A stretch of 64,000 nucleotides of DNA from Sphagnum compactum (taxonomy: Eukaryota > Bryophyta > Sphagnopsida > Sphagnales): NCBI GenBank assembly GCA_965153455.1, contig OZ234495.1, forward strand, positions 19,960,875 to 20,024,874, given 5' to 3'. Below the pieces are notes generated by a model. It was not told the origin of the DNA. It ran no database searches and saw nothing but the letters and a program-made list of their open reading frames with translations. Of the stretch, positions 1 through 12,660 are shown one piece after another; position 1 is the first letter of the stretch; each line of letters begins with the position of its first letter. The position numbers and the translations under genes were made by a program.

Positions 1-449
1 AATTAGGTACGGCCTCGATGGGTAGGTAGATACATGTGGATGGTTTGGTGCATCGCTAGCTAACCGCCGTGGTTAGGTATGGGATTGGAATATAATGAAA
101 AAGTGTTGCCTATCCACGGACCATTCATCCTTTGGGTAGTGAGTGCACTGGTGAGAGTGCTGCTAAGTTCACTCTGGCAGAATTTTTCCAGCAAGATATA
201 ATTATATTGTTTGTGCAGCTGAGCTTCAAGCTCTGTTGAGTGAGTCCCACTGTCAAATGCTGTCCCAGTTTGACAAACGTGACAACCATGCACCAGACAA
301 TCCTGCATGAAATTTGCTTTGGCAAGGATTCAGAAGCAGCCGTTACCTAGGATGATGTTGTCCAAGAGTATTATTGGAATCCTTCGGATTGAAGAGAAAA
401 GTCTAATATATTGCTCCACACCGTGGCATTCTCTCTCTCTCTTGTACAG

Positions 450-530
450 ACCTGGGTGGATTTTCATTCTGGAATTGGAGGCCATGTTGCAGCCTGTAAT
501 CTGTGGAGAGCAGGTGTTTTGAAAGATCTG
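450..530 (+). CDS. Candidate internal exon of an unrecognised gene
   Basis: An 81-bp stretch with no stop lies between a strong acceptor (a CT-run ending TTGTACAG) and a donor (GATCTG|GTATCC). It is exactly 27 codons in phase 0 and reads TWVDFHSGIGGHVAACNL, then WRAGVLKDL. The composition looks coding, but I do not recognise the family. The flanks (300-450 and 640-700) are also gene-like; for example, a possible donor GTAAGG follows position 695. The gene's other exons, its ends and its strand rest on splice signals only, and the gene may run off the left edge of the window. Confidence 0.3.
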
Positions 531-835
531 GTATCCTTTTCTGTTCTAATTTTTCTCCTAATACTAGGCAGGTATCTGCCATGTTATCACAAGGGGAAAA
601 ATAACAATCTTTACACTTGATAAAGCCCTTGTCCATAAGCTTGTTTGGAATTGGGTCTGTGTGCTCAGCTCCATCTTCGAGGCCTTTATTCTGGTAAGGC
701 CCATGGCATTTGGTCTTTTACCGTACCCTAGACTATATATATGTACAAAATTAATGCTGCTTCACATTTTTACCTTTGCCTTTGAGGGCCGTAAGTTTGG
801 TGCCTGGTCACAAGTCACAAACCCAACACTGGCAT

Positions 836-1200
836 AAACTCACAGCAGATTTGTGTTGAGTGAGTTAGGCTATGAGAGATTTGTCCTGAATGAGTCTCGA
901 TGACAAAACGCATGCAGGGTACAAACTATAAACTCACTGCAGATTTGTTCTGTTGTGAAGTGAGTTAGGCGTATGTGAGATTTGTCCTGAATGAGTCTCG
1001 ATGACAAAACTCATGCAGGGTACAAACTATAAACTCACTGCAGATTTGTTCTGTTGTGAAGTGAGTTAGGCCTATGTGAGATTTGTTGTGAATGAGAGCA
1101 TCCATGACATAACTCACTCAGAACAAACTGAGTAACAAACTCACTCCAGATTTTGTTCCAAAGTGAGTTATGCCAGATTTGTTTGGAATGAGTTAATGTG
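836..1200. repeat. Tandem array, ~94-106 bp unit, about 3.5 copies
   Basis: Units begin with AAACTCAC(T)GCAG near 836, 930, 1031 and 1137, and each carries GTGAGTTAGGC, AGATTTGTCCTGAATGAG and a CATGCAGGGTACAAACTAT tail. Spacings are 94, 101 and about 106 bp. The middle two units are almost identical and the outer ones are decayed. The short word TGAGTT and its complement AACTCA recur throughout, so each unit is itself partly palindromic. Nothing suggests coding. Confidence 0.85.
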
Positions 1201-1562
1201 CCATATATAGACACAACAACTGGAAGGAGATATTGCTGAGCATAAGAAACAACAAATACCCATTTATGTATTGTTCACTCTTCTGGAATCTGGACACTTG
1301 CTATGCTGAATTTGATGTATATAAACAAGTTCACAACTTGGGCTTTCAGCAGGTGATCTCTGATGATCCCCCTTCAATTAAGGGTGAATGAAGAACACAT
1401 TAATGTGTCATGGGTGGCCTTGGAAGTTGGTGGTGCCAGGTGTGGCCTTTTGCAATCATAGTTTGGACTATAGTTGGGTGACATGGGGGCAACATCTTGG
1501 CGTGAGCATGCCAACCTAGATGACTACTTTGCAATGGTGTTGGAATTGTGCTTCCAACCTTC

Positions 1563-2340
1563 AACACAATTTTTATCTTTTGTGGGACCCAATAATGCAC
1601 ATTAGCTCCTTGACTTTAGTCGTGAATAATATTGGGTTCTAGGAAATGCATATCACCTTAATTAGGTAACATGAAGTCCAAAATTGTGAACCTTTACATT
1701 AAACACAATTTTATCTTTTGTGGAACCCAATGAACATAGTGTGATTCATATTAATTAGTTCATGGGTGCTCTCACTCTTTTTTTTTTTTGGGTTTTTCTG
1801 GTAGGGACCAAATTGGTTGGCCCATCACCAAGTCTTTTGGAAAATTGGGTGCTCCTCAATAGAAGCATCTCTTTGGACCCCAGTAGCAAAATAGAAACAA
1901 ATGAGCAAAACTATTGCTCACCCTTTTCAGTTTCCATACATGGGAGTTGAACTTTGGGCAAACCATATGGGATGGAAGTGAGGTGATATTGGGAACATCT
2001 TGGGTAATGATTTGAGGGAACCCTATGGGAACATGATAGGAACACATTGAGAACAAGGGAAAAAAACAAAAACAAAAAGAGTGTGAGAAGCACCCCTACC
2101 CCCCCCAAAGAGAAAATCTGAACCCCTCATGAGTGCATGCTAAGGCTTCTCATTGATTGCATGAAACTTTTATTTCCAAATCTGTTTGTCAACATTTTTG
2201 GCCTTGGCTAATGGCAGGGGCACAAGTTGTGGGACAAAGGTCATTAGCTACTTCACTTTGGTCATGAGTAAAATTAGGTTCTAGAAAGGAATATCACCTT
2301 AACAAATTAATATGAAATCCAAAACCATTGTACAACCCAC
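1563..2340. repeat. Diverged dispersed duplicates
   Basis: Two pairs of related segments occur here. CACAATTTTTATCTTTTGTGGGACCCAA at about 1565-1592 recurs with small changes at about 1705-1732. The block 1603-1700 (GTCGTGAATAATATTGGGTTCTAGGAAATGCATATCACC...) recurs diverged at 2243-2340 (GTCATGAGTAAAATTAGGTTCTAGAAAGGAATATCACC...). They look like decayed copies of one non-coding element. No open frame or terminal structure is visible. Confidence 0.6.
1955..2215 (-). repeat. Dispersed repeat, inverted copy of 28,290-28,590
   Basis: The complement of this segment resembles 28,290-28,590. Shared pieces are AAACCATATGGGATGGAAGTGAGGTG (here near 1961), strings of GGGAACC...GGAACACATTG (2000-2055), and ACAAACAGATTTGGAAAT followed by the GCCAAAAATG block (2160-2205 in complement). 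The order is conserved, so this is one repeat family seen twice in opposite orientation. The superfamily is unknown: I see no reverse transcriptase, transposase or clean terminal repeats. Confidence 0.6.
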
Positions 2341-2344
2341 CTTG

Positions 2345-4230
2345 ACAAAAATGCATCATTCATATCTCAAATTGAAATAATGGATAATGGAAGGTAGAGC
2401 TTTCTAGTGCAATGTTGTACAACTGACATTGACACAAATCCATCATTCATGCCCAAAAATTGAAACATAGAACCTAGCCATTATACTAGGACGTACTTCA
2501 TTCCTTTCTCCATTTCCTTCTTCCTTGATGTTACACTCAGGAAATTTTTTTTAATGTTTTGAAAAGTTACATAGATTGTAGCCTAGCCTTAGGAAAGGAA
2601 TGAAAGGAATGATTGCACTTTTTGTGGAAATGTCAAGGCAAAGAAGGGAAATAATGCAATCAATTTTATTTTTTGGGCATCACAAATTTTGTGAGACAAA
2701 ATGTTAATTTTTGTGAACCTTGTTGGTGACATATTTAGGGGTGATCTTGTGGATGACATATTTGGGGGCAGCAAGGTAACAACACTCTTGGCGATCATTA
2801 TTTATGTGTGCATTCAAATTGGCATAAAAATAGATAGTCAACAATGAAAATTTGGCTATAATCTATAGCCTACATGGCACCTTACTAAATAGTTTCAACT
2901 AATCACAATAGAAGGGGATCAAACCCTAGTCATAAAAAATTTGTTCATAAAATTTCTGGCCATTGGCACATAATATCTCTTGCAATTTGATAGATTAGTA
3001 ATGCTTTTAAACAAACGAGAACATATCTAGGGAAAGGATCGTGAAAAATAAAAGGTCACATGGCTCCATAAAGATTGTGTTCTCTACTCAAATACAACAA
3101 CAAAAAATTAGAAAATCACAACACTTGAAGACCATGAAATCAAAATAAAACATAAATTAAATAAAATTAAAATAAAAGTCAAACTACCCAAGGCACCAAG
3201 GGATGCAAGCACTTGATGATGGGCAACCTACAATTGAAGAGCCTTTAAGCATTGAAAACATATTAATGCTTGTTTGTTGGCCAAATGCTCATAATTTTAT
3301 CAAAAGAAAATTTTACTTTGTAAAAAAAAGAGTGCCCAAACATGTGAACACACAAATCCAAGTGATTGGTCAATTGATTGCAAATTGTGAACTTGATAAA
3401 ATTCAAGTTATTAAATGTTCATTCATTCTCCATTGCACACAACATTTGAATTATGGTGCTTTTTACTAGTTTTAAATACTTTGAAATGTTGTGAAATAGG
3501 ACAACAAAATTGATTATGATCCTCCACATTTTTGTTAGAGAACAGATAGTATTTTGAAGGCCTAAAACATCTTTGGCATTACTTTTCATTGCCATTTTAA
3601 ACATGGATTTTTGCACATATATGATTATATGCACACAATGCTTGAATAACCACTTCTTTAACAAATCTCATCTTTTTTAAAGTACAAAATAAAACCTTAA
3701 CAACATTCACATGGATGTTGAATGATTCATCACATTCTTCAAACAATTAATAGTAAGGATACACAATAAAGTTACCTAGTTATTAATAAAATAAAATAAA
3801 AAACAACATTAGAACCTTGAGTTTGGTCATAAATGTGGTGAGATTTTTAAAAAACTTGCAAGAAAATGCATTAGCATTCAATGAGGGGTGAATTTTCTTA
3901 AAACCATTGACTTTGGTGGTAAATTGAGTCTCACCATGTCTTTCTTTTTTCCTGAACGCTTTCATTATTGCTACATATATTTTCATTGTTCCTACTTGTA
4001 TAGCTATTATAATTCCTCTCAAACCTTGTGCATTAAATGTTGAGTTTCAACATTTCATACCCATATTTAATAAAATTTCCTTACTTTACGGATACCATTA
4101 AAAAAGGGGTTAGGAGGTGAAAGGAAACCCAAAGACAAGGTGAAGATAGGATGAATTTACAATTTTTTCTAATACGTAAAGCTTCATTCACCCCCTACTA
4201 TGGAAAGCATGTGTCCGACTTAACCAATAA
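2345..4230. other. AT-rich stretch without a recognisable gene
   Basis: Short frames occur, but none has a protein signature, codon-use bias or plausible splice context. From about 3780 the complement may be the eroded 3' part of the hAT-like element described next. Confidence 0.5.
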
Positions 4231-4239
4231 TTTTAAACA

Positions 4240-5720
4240 TATTTCAAAACTTTGAAATGTGACACCTTCCATAACTTGGTAAAAAAAGCTTTTGGTCACA
4301 TAACATTTCACCCATATTAGAATGATGAGCTTTGGCCCAAATGTGATTTTTTTGACATTTAAATGTTAAGAATTCAATGTCACTATTGAAATTTGTAATC
4401 CATTTCATCAAAATTGTCTCATGCATACCTTCCACAATAGATTAGAAAGATAAGAGTGAATAAAATATAGAATTAGCAAACTTGGATCTAAAAACATTTC
4501 ATTGAACACTACTTGGGTTAGTTTAATTGCTTGCACTAAATTAATGATAAAGATATCATGAACTTGTGCTAGTTTAATTAAAAAACCCATTGCATTTAGA
4601 AGAGGGACAACAAAACCAAGGCTTAAGAAACTCTTAACATTAATTAAATGGTCCAAGTTGGAGGCAATAGATGGTATTACATGGCTATTTAATGCCATTT
4701 TTAGTAACAATGGACAATAGTCTTGCAACACTTGTCCAAATGGGCTCAACATAAAAATCTGATAGGTTTGCACATTGTTCAAGATCTTCAAGCCTTTTAT
4801 TTCCATGATTTCCCCCAACTTACCCAATTCCAAATGCCTCTTTGAAAAATCAGAAAAATATTTATGAAATGAAACCATGATTCCTTCAAGATAATTGACC
4901 ATGTGCAAAATAGAAAGGGTTTGGACAACTAGATTTGTTTGATGTGCCTTGCAATGAACTTCAATCATGAATGGAGCAAATTAAGATTAATTTGGACAGT
5001 AACAACCATGTGGTAACCTTGAAATGCACTAACCTATCAACACCAAAAGACATATTTTTTGGGAAATGGCATCAAAGTTAAAAATACTTCCATTCTCATG
5101 AAATGTTTGCATAAGCATTGTAATGATGTTTGCTACATTAAAACCATCCATTACATGTTCTAACAACAACAACATGGGAACCCTTATCCAATTTTAAATG
5201 TTGCATGCATAAATTGATAGCCAAAATGGTTGCCAATTAAAGTAACTTTATCGCAAGACAAAGCCAAAAAAATAGACTTATCCAATGTAAACTTGGTAGT
5301 TTGAATGATAATGGTATGGAGAGCTTTTGACATACCTCACTTCGCATTATCAAACAAATTGTTTTTTTAACACTCCTTAATTTTCAACAAATCAAGAAGG
5401 GACCTCATGCTTTCAAAATCTATCATTGGTCTATTGTCAACAAGTATATAATGACAAAAAATTAAACAATTATTTTCTTGTTAAATGTCAAATCCTAATT
5501 AAGAAGATGTTGAAAAACAAAATTATGAAGGATTTGAGCAAACAAAGTCTTGTTTTTGACATGTGCACATTTCTTGTTTTAGTAGAATGCCCCAACTTTC
5601 ACCATTGGCATAACAAAAGTGATTTTCTTTTTCCTTACATAAAATAACCAAGTTGTGGATCAATAATTTTTCTATATCCTCAATTTTAAAACAAATTTTG
5701 CACCTCACAAAAGTCATTAG
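4240..5720 (-). pseudogene. Degenerate hAT-like transposase remnant
   Basis: The longest piece (4968 to 4408, 186 codons) opens with IEVHCKAHQTNLVVQTLS, then KRHLELGKLGEIMEIKGLKI, then MLSPFGQVLQDYCPLLLKM. From memory this is the pattern of the C-terminal region of plant hAT-type/ZNF862-like transposases (HC.AHRTNL, RHLEF.KL, a 'rwisMLsP' block). Further upstream on the same strand, 5717-5523 encodes RCKICFKIEDIEKLLIHNL, resembling the N-terminal CxxC zinc-finger region of those elements. Frameshifts separate the blocks. The tryptophan/arginine expected before MLSP is replaced (TYQIF). No terminal inverted repeats or target duplications were found. It is a relic, not a host gene. Confidence 0.6.
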
Positions 5721-5729
5721 CTAGGCCAT

Positions 5730-6945
5730 TCCCACCAATCATTGATTGCATCCATCAAAATCATGTTTTCCAAACATCTTGAAACTTTTGATTGAATTCA
5801 TATTACTACCTTTTAACACCAAGGTTTGGGAGTTTGGGCTCGTGCTCCAAATCTATGAATTTGTAAAAATCGTTTTTGCATTACTTGATGAAGCAACAAT
5901 AACACTAGTAGCTACGTAGGAAATGCTTTAGGGAAAGAAAATTTAAGGACAAAAATTTCAATTCGAAAAGTAATAAGCTGATAACCAAACAATGCCTTGT
6001 ATGTAAAGTTTAATGGAGGCTTCAGCAAGACCATGGCACACAAAACACAAGCTTGCGTACAACAACACAAAAGAAAGCACAAAACTTTAACTCAAAACCT
6101 AGTCAAATTGTAAAAGAGCCTAGGCACTTTAATCAAATTCCAAAATTGTGATTTGAAGGAGAGAAGAAGTCACAAAACATGATGATGAAATTAGAAGACT
6201 AAAATGTCAAGCTTCAACAAAATGCATCAAGACTCCTTGGTACAACTTGCATTGGATTCTTGTGCCAAAAACTTTATATCACCACGTAAAATGGTTTTGC
6301 CATGCACCACACTCTACAAAATGATTCCTCCACAAAAGAAAAGAAAAAAAGTCAATCACTTTGCAAACAAACACAAATGCACATTCCCTCTAAATTTCTA
6401 AATTTTATGACAAGCTTGAAAGGGTTGAAGCTTTCAAAGATAGTTGACTTTGAGCTTGTGAAGCATTGCTCTTCTCGAATCACAACTCTTGAAGTCCTAT
6501 GGGTCTTGTAGCACCATTCAACCTTGAGGCTTGAGTGGGCAAAAATTAGTGAGTGTTAGGTTTATATATATTCCATTATAGGTATTAGATTTAGGTGAAC
6601 TTCATCCCTAGGATGGAGCTACTTTGACAAATCTAATGGCTATGATCATGCCAAATAAAACAACCTCATGGCCATGGACGTTGCCTTTTAGGCAATCTAT
6701 TCCTCAACATATAGGAGAGCTTTAGGCAAACAGCTCCTTGAGCTCATAGCCTTGTGGTGATGGGAGGTTTTAGTGTTGCTTTATTTGTGCGACACTTCTC
6801 AATGTTTGTGTAGGAAGGATCACCAACACTTTTTTTTAAATACTTCAATTGGGTGAAAATACAATTCAAAGAAAAAGTTCGCTTGGTAAGGTCACTGCAA
6901 TTCTTTTGGTTTGCATTTTGGCAAAAATTTACCCAAAAAAAACAC
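5730..6945. other. No supported gene
   Basis: AT-rich, with CAAAA-rich tracts. The small frames around 6200-6510 have neither splice context nor a family signature. Confidence 0.5.
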
Positions 6946-6950
6946 TGGTT

Positions 6951-7085
6951 ACAAATTCTCTTAATAAAAGGTGGCAGTTTTTTACATCATCAAAATGGAG
7001 ATTCATTTCTGGAGAAATACAAATTCTCTTAATAAAAGGTGGCAGTTTTTACATCATCAAAATGGAGATTCATTTCTGGAGAAAT
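6951..7085. repeat. Perfect 68-bp tandem duplication
   Basis: ACAAATTCTCTTAATAAAAG to GGAGAAAT occurs at 6951-7018 and again at 7019-7085. The only difference is one T fewer in the poly-T run of the second copy. Near-identity implies a recent duplication. Confidence 0.95.
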
Positions 7086-7118
7086 GTGAAAGTTATTGGG
7101 ATATGTTATATACATTTG

Positions 7119-7270
7119 TACATAAAAATATACATTAGAAGATATGTACATAGCTGGGGCTGATGGAGGATATCAGTACCAACAATTTTCAGTAAAAACC
7201 CAGTTGTTGGTACTGATATCCTCCATCAGTCCCAGCTATGGACATATCTTCTAATGTATATTTTTATGTA
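7119..7270. repeat. Foldback: 67-bp arms, 18-nt loop
   Basis: The left arm (7119-7185) and right arm (7204-7270) are reverse complements with two mismatches. The 18-nt spacer is 7186-7203. A further direct copy of CCCAGTTGTTGGTACTGAT (7199-7217) follows immediately at 7271-7289. The transcript of either strand would form a near-perfect hairpin. It could be a young inverted duplication, a foldback transposon relic or a young small-RNA locus; the sequence alone does not decide. It lies just downstream of the 68-bp tandem duplication. Confidence 0.95.
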
Positions 7271-7289
7271 CCCAGTTGTTGGTACTGAT

Positions 7290-10200
7290 GATCTCTTTGG
7301 GACTTGGGCTCTACATTATGTTATAATGTTGAAACCAAGGTGTAGCAATCTCATAGTTTGGAGGAAATTTACAAACTTTTTTGTTTGTTTATTAAAGAGA
7401 GAGTGCAGGCATGTTGTTGATTCATCAGGGAACAAGAAGAGGCAAGAAGAGGCACATGCAGTTTTTGGGCCAGCACCCTCCCACCTCCATATGTTAGGTT
7501 TTGATCCTGGGAAGCCTCCCTCCTGACTGACACTAGGTAATGGGGCTTTGGCATGGCTCCATGTGAACCGCACTACCAGGCAATGGGTGTTGTTTTGTTA
7601 TGTTTTTTTTTTCCCTCTTTGGATGCAGTGCATCTTTTCTTTGCCTGGTTGGACTCTTGGGCCAAACCCCAAGGGATTCCACCCTGCTTTGAAGATTGGC
7701 AAAGCTTGATTTAAGCTTAAGTTATGGGTGACTGACTTAAGTTACCCAGGACCAAGTAAAATATACTTGTGTATTAGAACAATTGCTTAGTTTTAAAGCA
7801 TACGGTTAAGATTTTTGAGCTGAAAAGCTTTATCATTTTCAATGGGGTTATATAGCATAATTTCATGGATCTCCTAAGAATCCCCATAAGAACCCAGGAT
7901 AGTGAACAGTATTTCATAAGGTGATATGGAAATGTAATTTTTTTTAAAAGGACAAAAATTCCTAAAAAATCTTTAGGTAAGGGAGGCATTTCCCTGCTGG
8001 GAGTCACTTCACTTCATGGTTGGTGAATGAGACTTGGACTTTGGCTCGTCCTACTCACCTCATCATATGAGGTAACTCTCTCAGGAAAATGGGTGCCCCT
8101 TTGAAGGGCCTATTATTTCAGGCTTCTTAAATTGCAAAATTCAATTGTTTTGAGGGAAGTGTTGCTTTTGCGCTTTTTAGAGCAGAATTTTTGACACCTT
8201 AAATCTTTCAGGAAAAAGAATGTGTTTCCCAAGAGAAGAAGCAAAATTTATCACACACTGTTGCTGCTACATTTCAAAAATATGAAACCAATCACGATTG
8301 AAGCAAGTGTAAGTCATGGTACATTTAGAAATCTTCCACCCACACCATTATTTGAGCGATTATATGTGTTTACCAGATTCATAATATATCTCCATTCCCA
8401 CTCAAAAACATGAAAAATTGGATGCCTACTAGACTGAAGGGAGAGACTTCTTTTATTCAATACTACTGCAAGTGGAGAGTTGGGGAATTCACTTCACAAA
8501 GAGAAGCCAAACTCAAAAGTAGCTGCTCACAGTGTTCACTGTTGAAGATGCTGCTGGGGAACATTAATATATAAAAGCTAATTTTGTCTGCATAGATAAC
8601 CCAAGAAAGTGATACCGTATATATCGATCCTAAGTCTTAACCAGTGTTAGGTAGTTTTTAAATTCTAGACTGAAGTTCCCCCACCTGGTCGGATGGGGAA
8701 TATAGGCACATAAGCAATGGAGACCAAAACTTGAAAGACTCGCATCCACCTCTGACCCAGAAAAACTGAAAATGTCAAAGAACTCTTTAGACTTTCTTGA
8801 AGCTGGGCAGTTCTTTGAGGAAGTTGAAATACCCAGAACCCAAAATTCTTTGAAAAATTAAAAGATGACCCAACACTGGTCTTAACCTCTTAAAACTCTT
8901 CTACGGCTTCACACGTAAATGCACAGCTAGAACAAGACTTATTATTTGTTTACTGATTCTTAGAGAGTACTAACTTGGATAGGACATTTTTTTGGGAGTG
9001 TTTCTTCTGCCTTTGTTTTTAATTTATTAGGTCTTTCCTGAGCAAGTGGTAGCACTTTTTGGGTAGGCCAAAACTAGTTTTGGCATTGGGATCCTGTGTT
9101 CAAATTGTTTTTGGTCTACTACTTTCAATAGAAATTGCAGGATCCCAAAGTGACTAAATTGGACAGGACAATGTGGACAATAGGGGGCAGCCGACATTTA
9201 CCCACTACTGGAACATAAAGAAAGGTTGGACAAGCAAAGTCTAAGCACTTTCACCTGACTTAGTTTGCCACTTTACATACATGTACGCCTATCTAGCAAC
9301 TGCCTTCAATCTATCACAGCATCCCATCTGAGTTTATAGTTGCTGGGGGTATTGTCTACAAATGAAATGTCCAAAAGAGCTATAGATTGATCAACTGTTG
9401 AAGTCTCACATTAGAATGGTCTTTGGGTTGTTGAAATTTGGCAAGAATTGTTTTGAAACTTTCTACAAATACCTCCACAGAAGGCCAAATCCATTTTGAT
9501 AAAGTATTACCGAGTCTTGGACCAATTGTATCTCCAGTTGCACATAAATTTTTGAGCTCATGCAACCATGATCCATTATCCTGACCTTAACTTACAATAA
9601 ACGTGAGGGTAGCCTTTGCTGTGCGCTGTACACTGGACTATGCCCACTTAATAGGCCATGACTTCCTGACTTGATTGTTCCATCCAGTAGATCTAAAGGC
9701 AGGCTCCATTTTATCTTCAGATTGCGAAAGTTTGAAAAGTTCAATTGAGACATTACCATACAAGACCATCAGAATGAGAAAGAAAGATTATGTAACACAA
9801 TTAGCAATGCTAGCCAAGTTCCTGCATTTAAAAAATTTGAGATGATATTGCAGTTCAATGGGTGATCATGACATCGAAGCCAAGTTGACATGATGGATTA
9901 TGGAACATGGTTATTGATCTTCTTCAAAACAAAGATTTATGGATTGTTTATAACAACTCCACCAAACAAAGTTGTACACTAGAGGAAACAAGAAACTAGA
10001 TAGACAATTTTTAACAAATACACCATCATCCCTTTCTTAGAACATTCACAAGTCCTTGTAATTGTTGGAATTATCTAAGAGTGGCAAACCAAGGTTGGTT
10101 CTTGACAATTCAAGTTTTTATAGAAATTTGTGTCCATGAAGTAATAAAACACTAAATCACAAAAATTGACAATGGTAGTAACACATTAGTCATCAAAGGG

Positions 10201-12640
10201 GGTTTTCTTACTTGGAAGAATTGGTTAACATTAGAAGGAAAAGAAACTCCAACAAAAGGTGCAACCACCTTGTGCAAGGTTTAAATGTGAAACATTGTTG
10301 GAAGACTATACACATCCAAGCATGACAAAATACTCCACAAACAAAGAATGTGTAGGAATTGAGCCAACAAAATAGCCATTAAAGGTCATTCGCATGATGC
10401 ACAAGCTTGATGCTAAACTCGAAAATTTGCTTGTAAATGTATTGCAATAACTTCATCACATTTCACAAAAAAAGAGGTTAATAACATGTTTTTATTCTTA
10501 GTTCAAACTCATTATATTGATAAAAATTAAAAAATTAAAAATAATAATTTTGATTATGTTATCATGGTCAATTATAAGCAATACAATGCTTATAATTACA
10601 ATATAAAAAGTTTTGAAGGGAGAATTCCATGTTTTTAGACTCATGAAAAAGTCACTATGTAATTAGAATAAGTGTTGTTGCAAAATTCATGTTTGGAAAG
10701 ACAAACTTTGTTTATAACAATCCATTGCATATATCACCACAACAAACACCTTTTTTTCTTTTTCTTTTTGTTGTAAATCATTGTTTACACCTAATGTTGA
10801 ATATTCAAAGTGCAAAATAGAACAATCAACTTTAAACTAAAATAGTTAGACAATATAGTTTAGAAACATTCAAACTAACTTTGTCTCCCATTCTCAATAA
10901 ATATAACAATGAGATGAGGAAGATAATGATCAACAATGAAATTAGTAACTTAAGTGCAAGATTGGTGATCAAATTGGGTTTCATTTAATATTATGTGAAC
11001 ATGAAACAACCTTAAAAAATATTGGACTATCAATGATTTTGATTTGCTCACCCTCGTTAAGCAAGTAGATATTGTATGATTTCATTTTATTTTTTTCTAA
11101 TTTGATGAAAAATTGATTAGGTATTGTTTCATTGTTGAACCATATCATGCATTATTGGTTCCAAAGAAAGTTCCATAACCACCTCCACTAATGGTGAACA
11201 ATACTAGGAAATCAAGGAGATTATCCCTTACAATGTTTCATATTCGTAAGTACAATACATTGTTCTTTGACAAGATTATTTACAACATGTGTGGGGATGA
11301 ATGAATCACCTTATAACACCTTAGAAAACTTAATCATTTTGCTTTCATGATATTTATACACACCTCAATTAGACAAGAGTAATCATAAGATAGTTTATGT
11401 AGATAGTTTACTTATTGAAAAACAAAATTAGCTCATTCACATTCCATCATGTATGGATCATGTTCATTCATTGCCAACCATTTTTTCACGTATAATGGAT
11501 TTTTATTGCAACCCTTTTAGATGAATCTAATCAACATTCATTTAAGGTATGACCTTGCAACATGCTCTTGTTTGCTTTCATGTTCATATTTCATGTTCCA
11601 AGTTTCTTTATGTTAATTTTCATTAGGGTTTGTATTTGCCTATTTCATTTCTTCACATTTCTACTATATGTGTGATTGGGATTTACACATACTCTTTTTC
11701 TTGTCCATAATTTGCCACACACTTTTTGTTCATGATAGTTTTCATACTAATGACACCCATACTCACTTCATGAAAAAAAAGAAAAGGGTTCTAACTGCAA
11801 CGTAAGTAGAACATCTTCAGTTACATTGTAAATTTTTATTGTGTTGGGTTTAGAAATGTCTAAAATCACATGGCCGCTCAAGATCGAAATCTACCTTCAT
11901 CTTTGTGTATTGGGCAAGTTTACAATAATAGGGCTTGCACTTGCACCTGCTCAATTTACTTTCCTTAAGGCTGATGTTACACATTAAAATGGTAGATTGG
12001 TATTGCTTATGTTGCTGAAACAACGTTTTTAAACAATAGTTACACACTTCTAAAAATGCTTTTGGGCATTCTATACTCATTTAGATTCATTTTAAATCTA
12101 TTCACATGTTACACTACTACACTAGAAACATTCTTGCATAAATATATCATGCATTTTCAACATTAACTTAATTTACCATTTAGAAACAAGTCAGATAAGC
12201 AGTGGTTACACTTGCAATGGGAGCAGCACAAGGTGCTACTCTAGGAACCTGAAGTGAAGAATGTCAACTGAAGAATGTCTAAGGGTTTCCAGAGTCACAG
12301 AAGAAAAAAATGCAGACAGAGACAAAGTGCTTTTGCAGGAGAATGTAATCAATAGCTGGATGTAGTATAAAAGGAACAATCATGGTGTTTCACATTAACA
12401 AACTGGTGACCTTAGAATGAAAGGTCTCGGTTTCCTATGCACAAGCTAAACCTGAGAATTGGCCTCATAATGCAAGGTCATCTTTTCTGCATACAAACTA
12501 CACCTGACATATTTTTGAGAACAATCTTCCATGTCAGGAAAGGAATTCAAAGAAGTATGCACATTTGCCTGCGGTACCTAGATGGGCACTAGACCCAACC
12601 AAGTCATTCTGAACTCACTTGTAAAGGATTCAAAGAGAAC
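7290..12640. other. Mostly non-coding; no confirmed gene
   Basis: 7.3-9.7 kb is moderately GC-richer and could hold exons or introns of a gene. The complement of 9565-9380 reads a plausible open segment (ATGDTIGPRLGNTLSKWIWP, then SVEVFVESFKTILAKF) that I cannot assign. 9.7-12.1 kb is AT-rich with no signature. 12.1-12.66 kb is the likely 3' UTR and downstream region of the minus-strand J-domain gene. Confidence 0.45.
9046..9116 (+). repeat. tRNA-like A/B-box pair (possible SINE head)
   Basis: GTGGTAGCACTTTTTGG (A-box-like, from 9047) is followed about 50 bp later by CTGTGTTCAAATTG (B-box-like, near 9101-9114). This arrangement is typical of the polymerase III promoter of a tRNA-derived SINE. 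No tail or target duplication is evident, and it does not fold as a real tRNA. Confidence 0.3.
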
Positions 12641-12660
12641 CTTTGTCGCATCTGCACCTT

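Noticed and set aside
836-1200. Regular repeats that might suggest a CRISPR array
   Set aside because: The units are contiguous tandem copies of about 100 bp without unique spacers, and the surrounding DNA is eukaryotic.
4408-4968. A host gene of 186 codons
   Set aside because: Its blocks match the hAT-like transposase pattern and it is cut off at both ends by frame changes.
7440-7520. B-box-like GGTTTTGATCC near 7,497 as a SINE
   Set aside because: No matching A box at the right distance.
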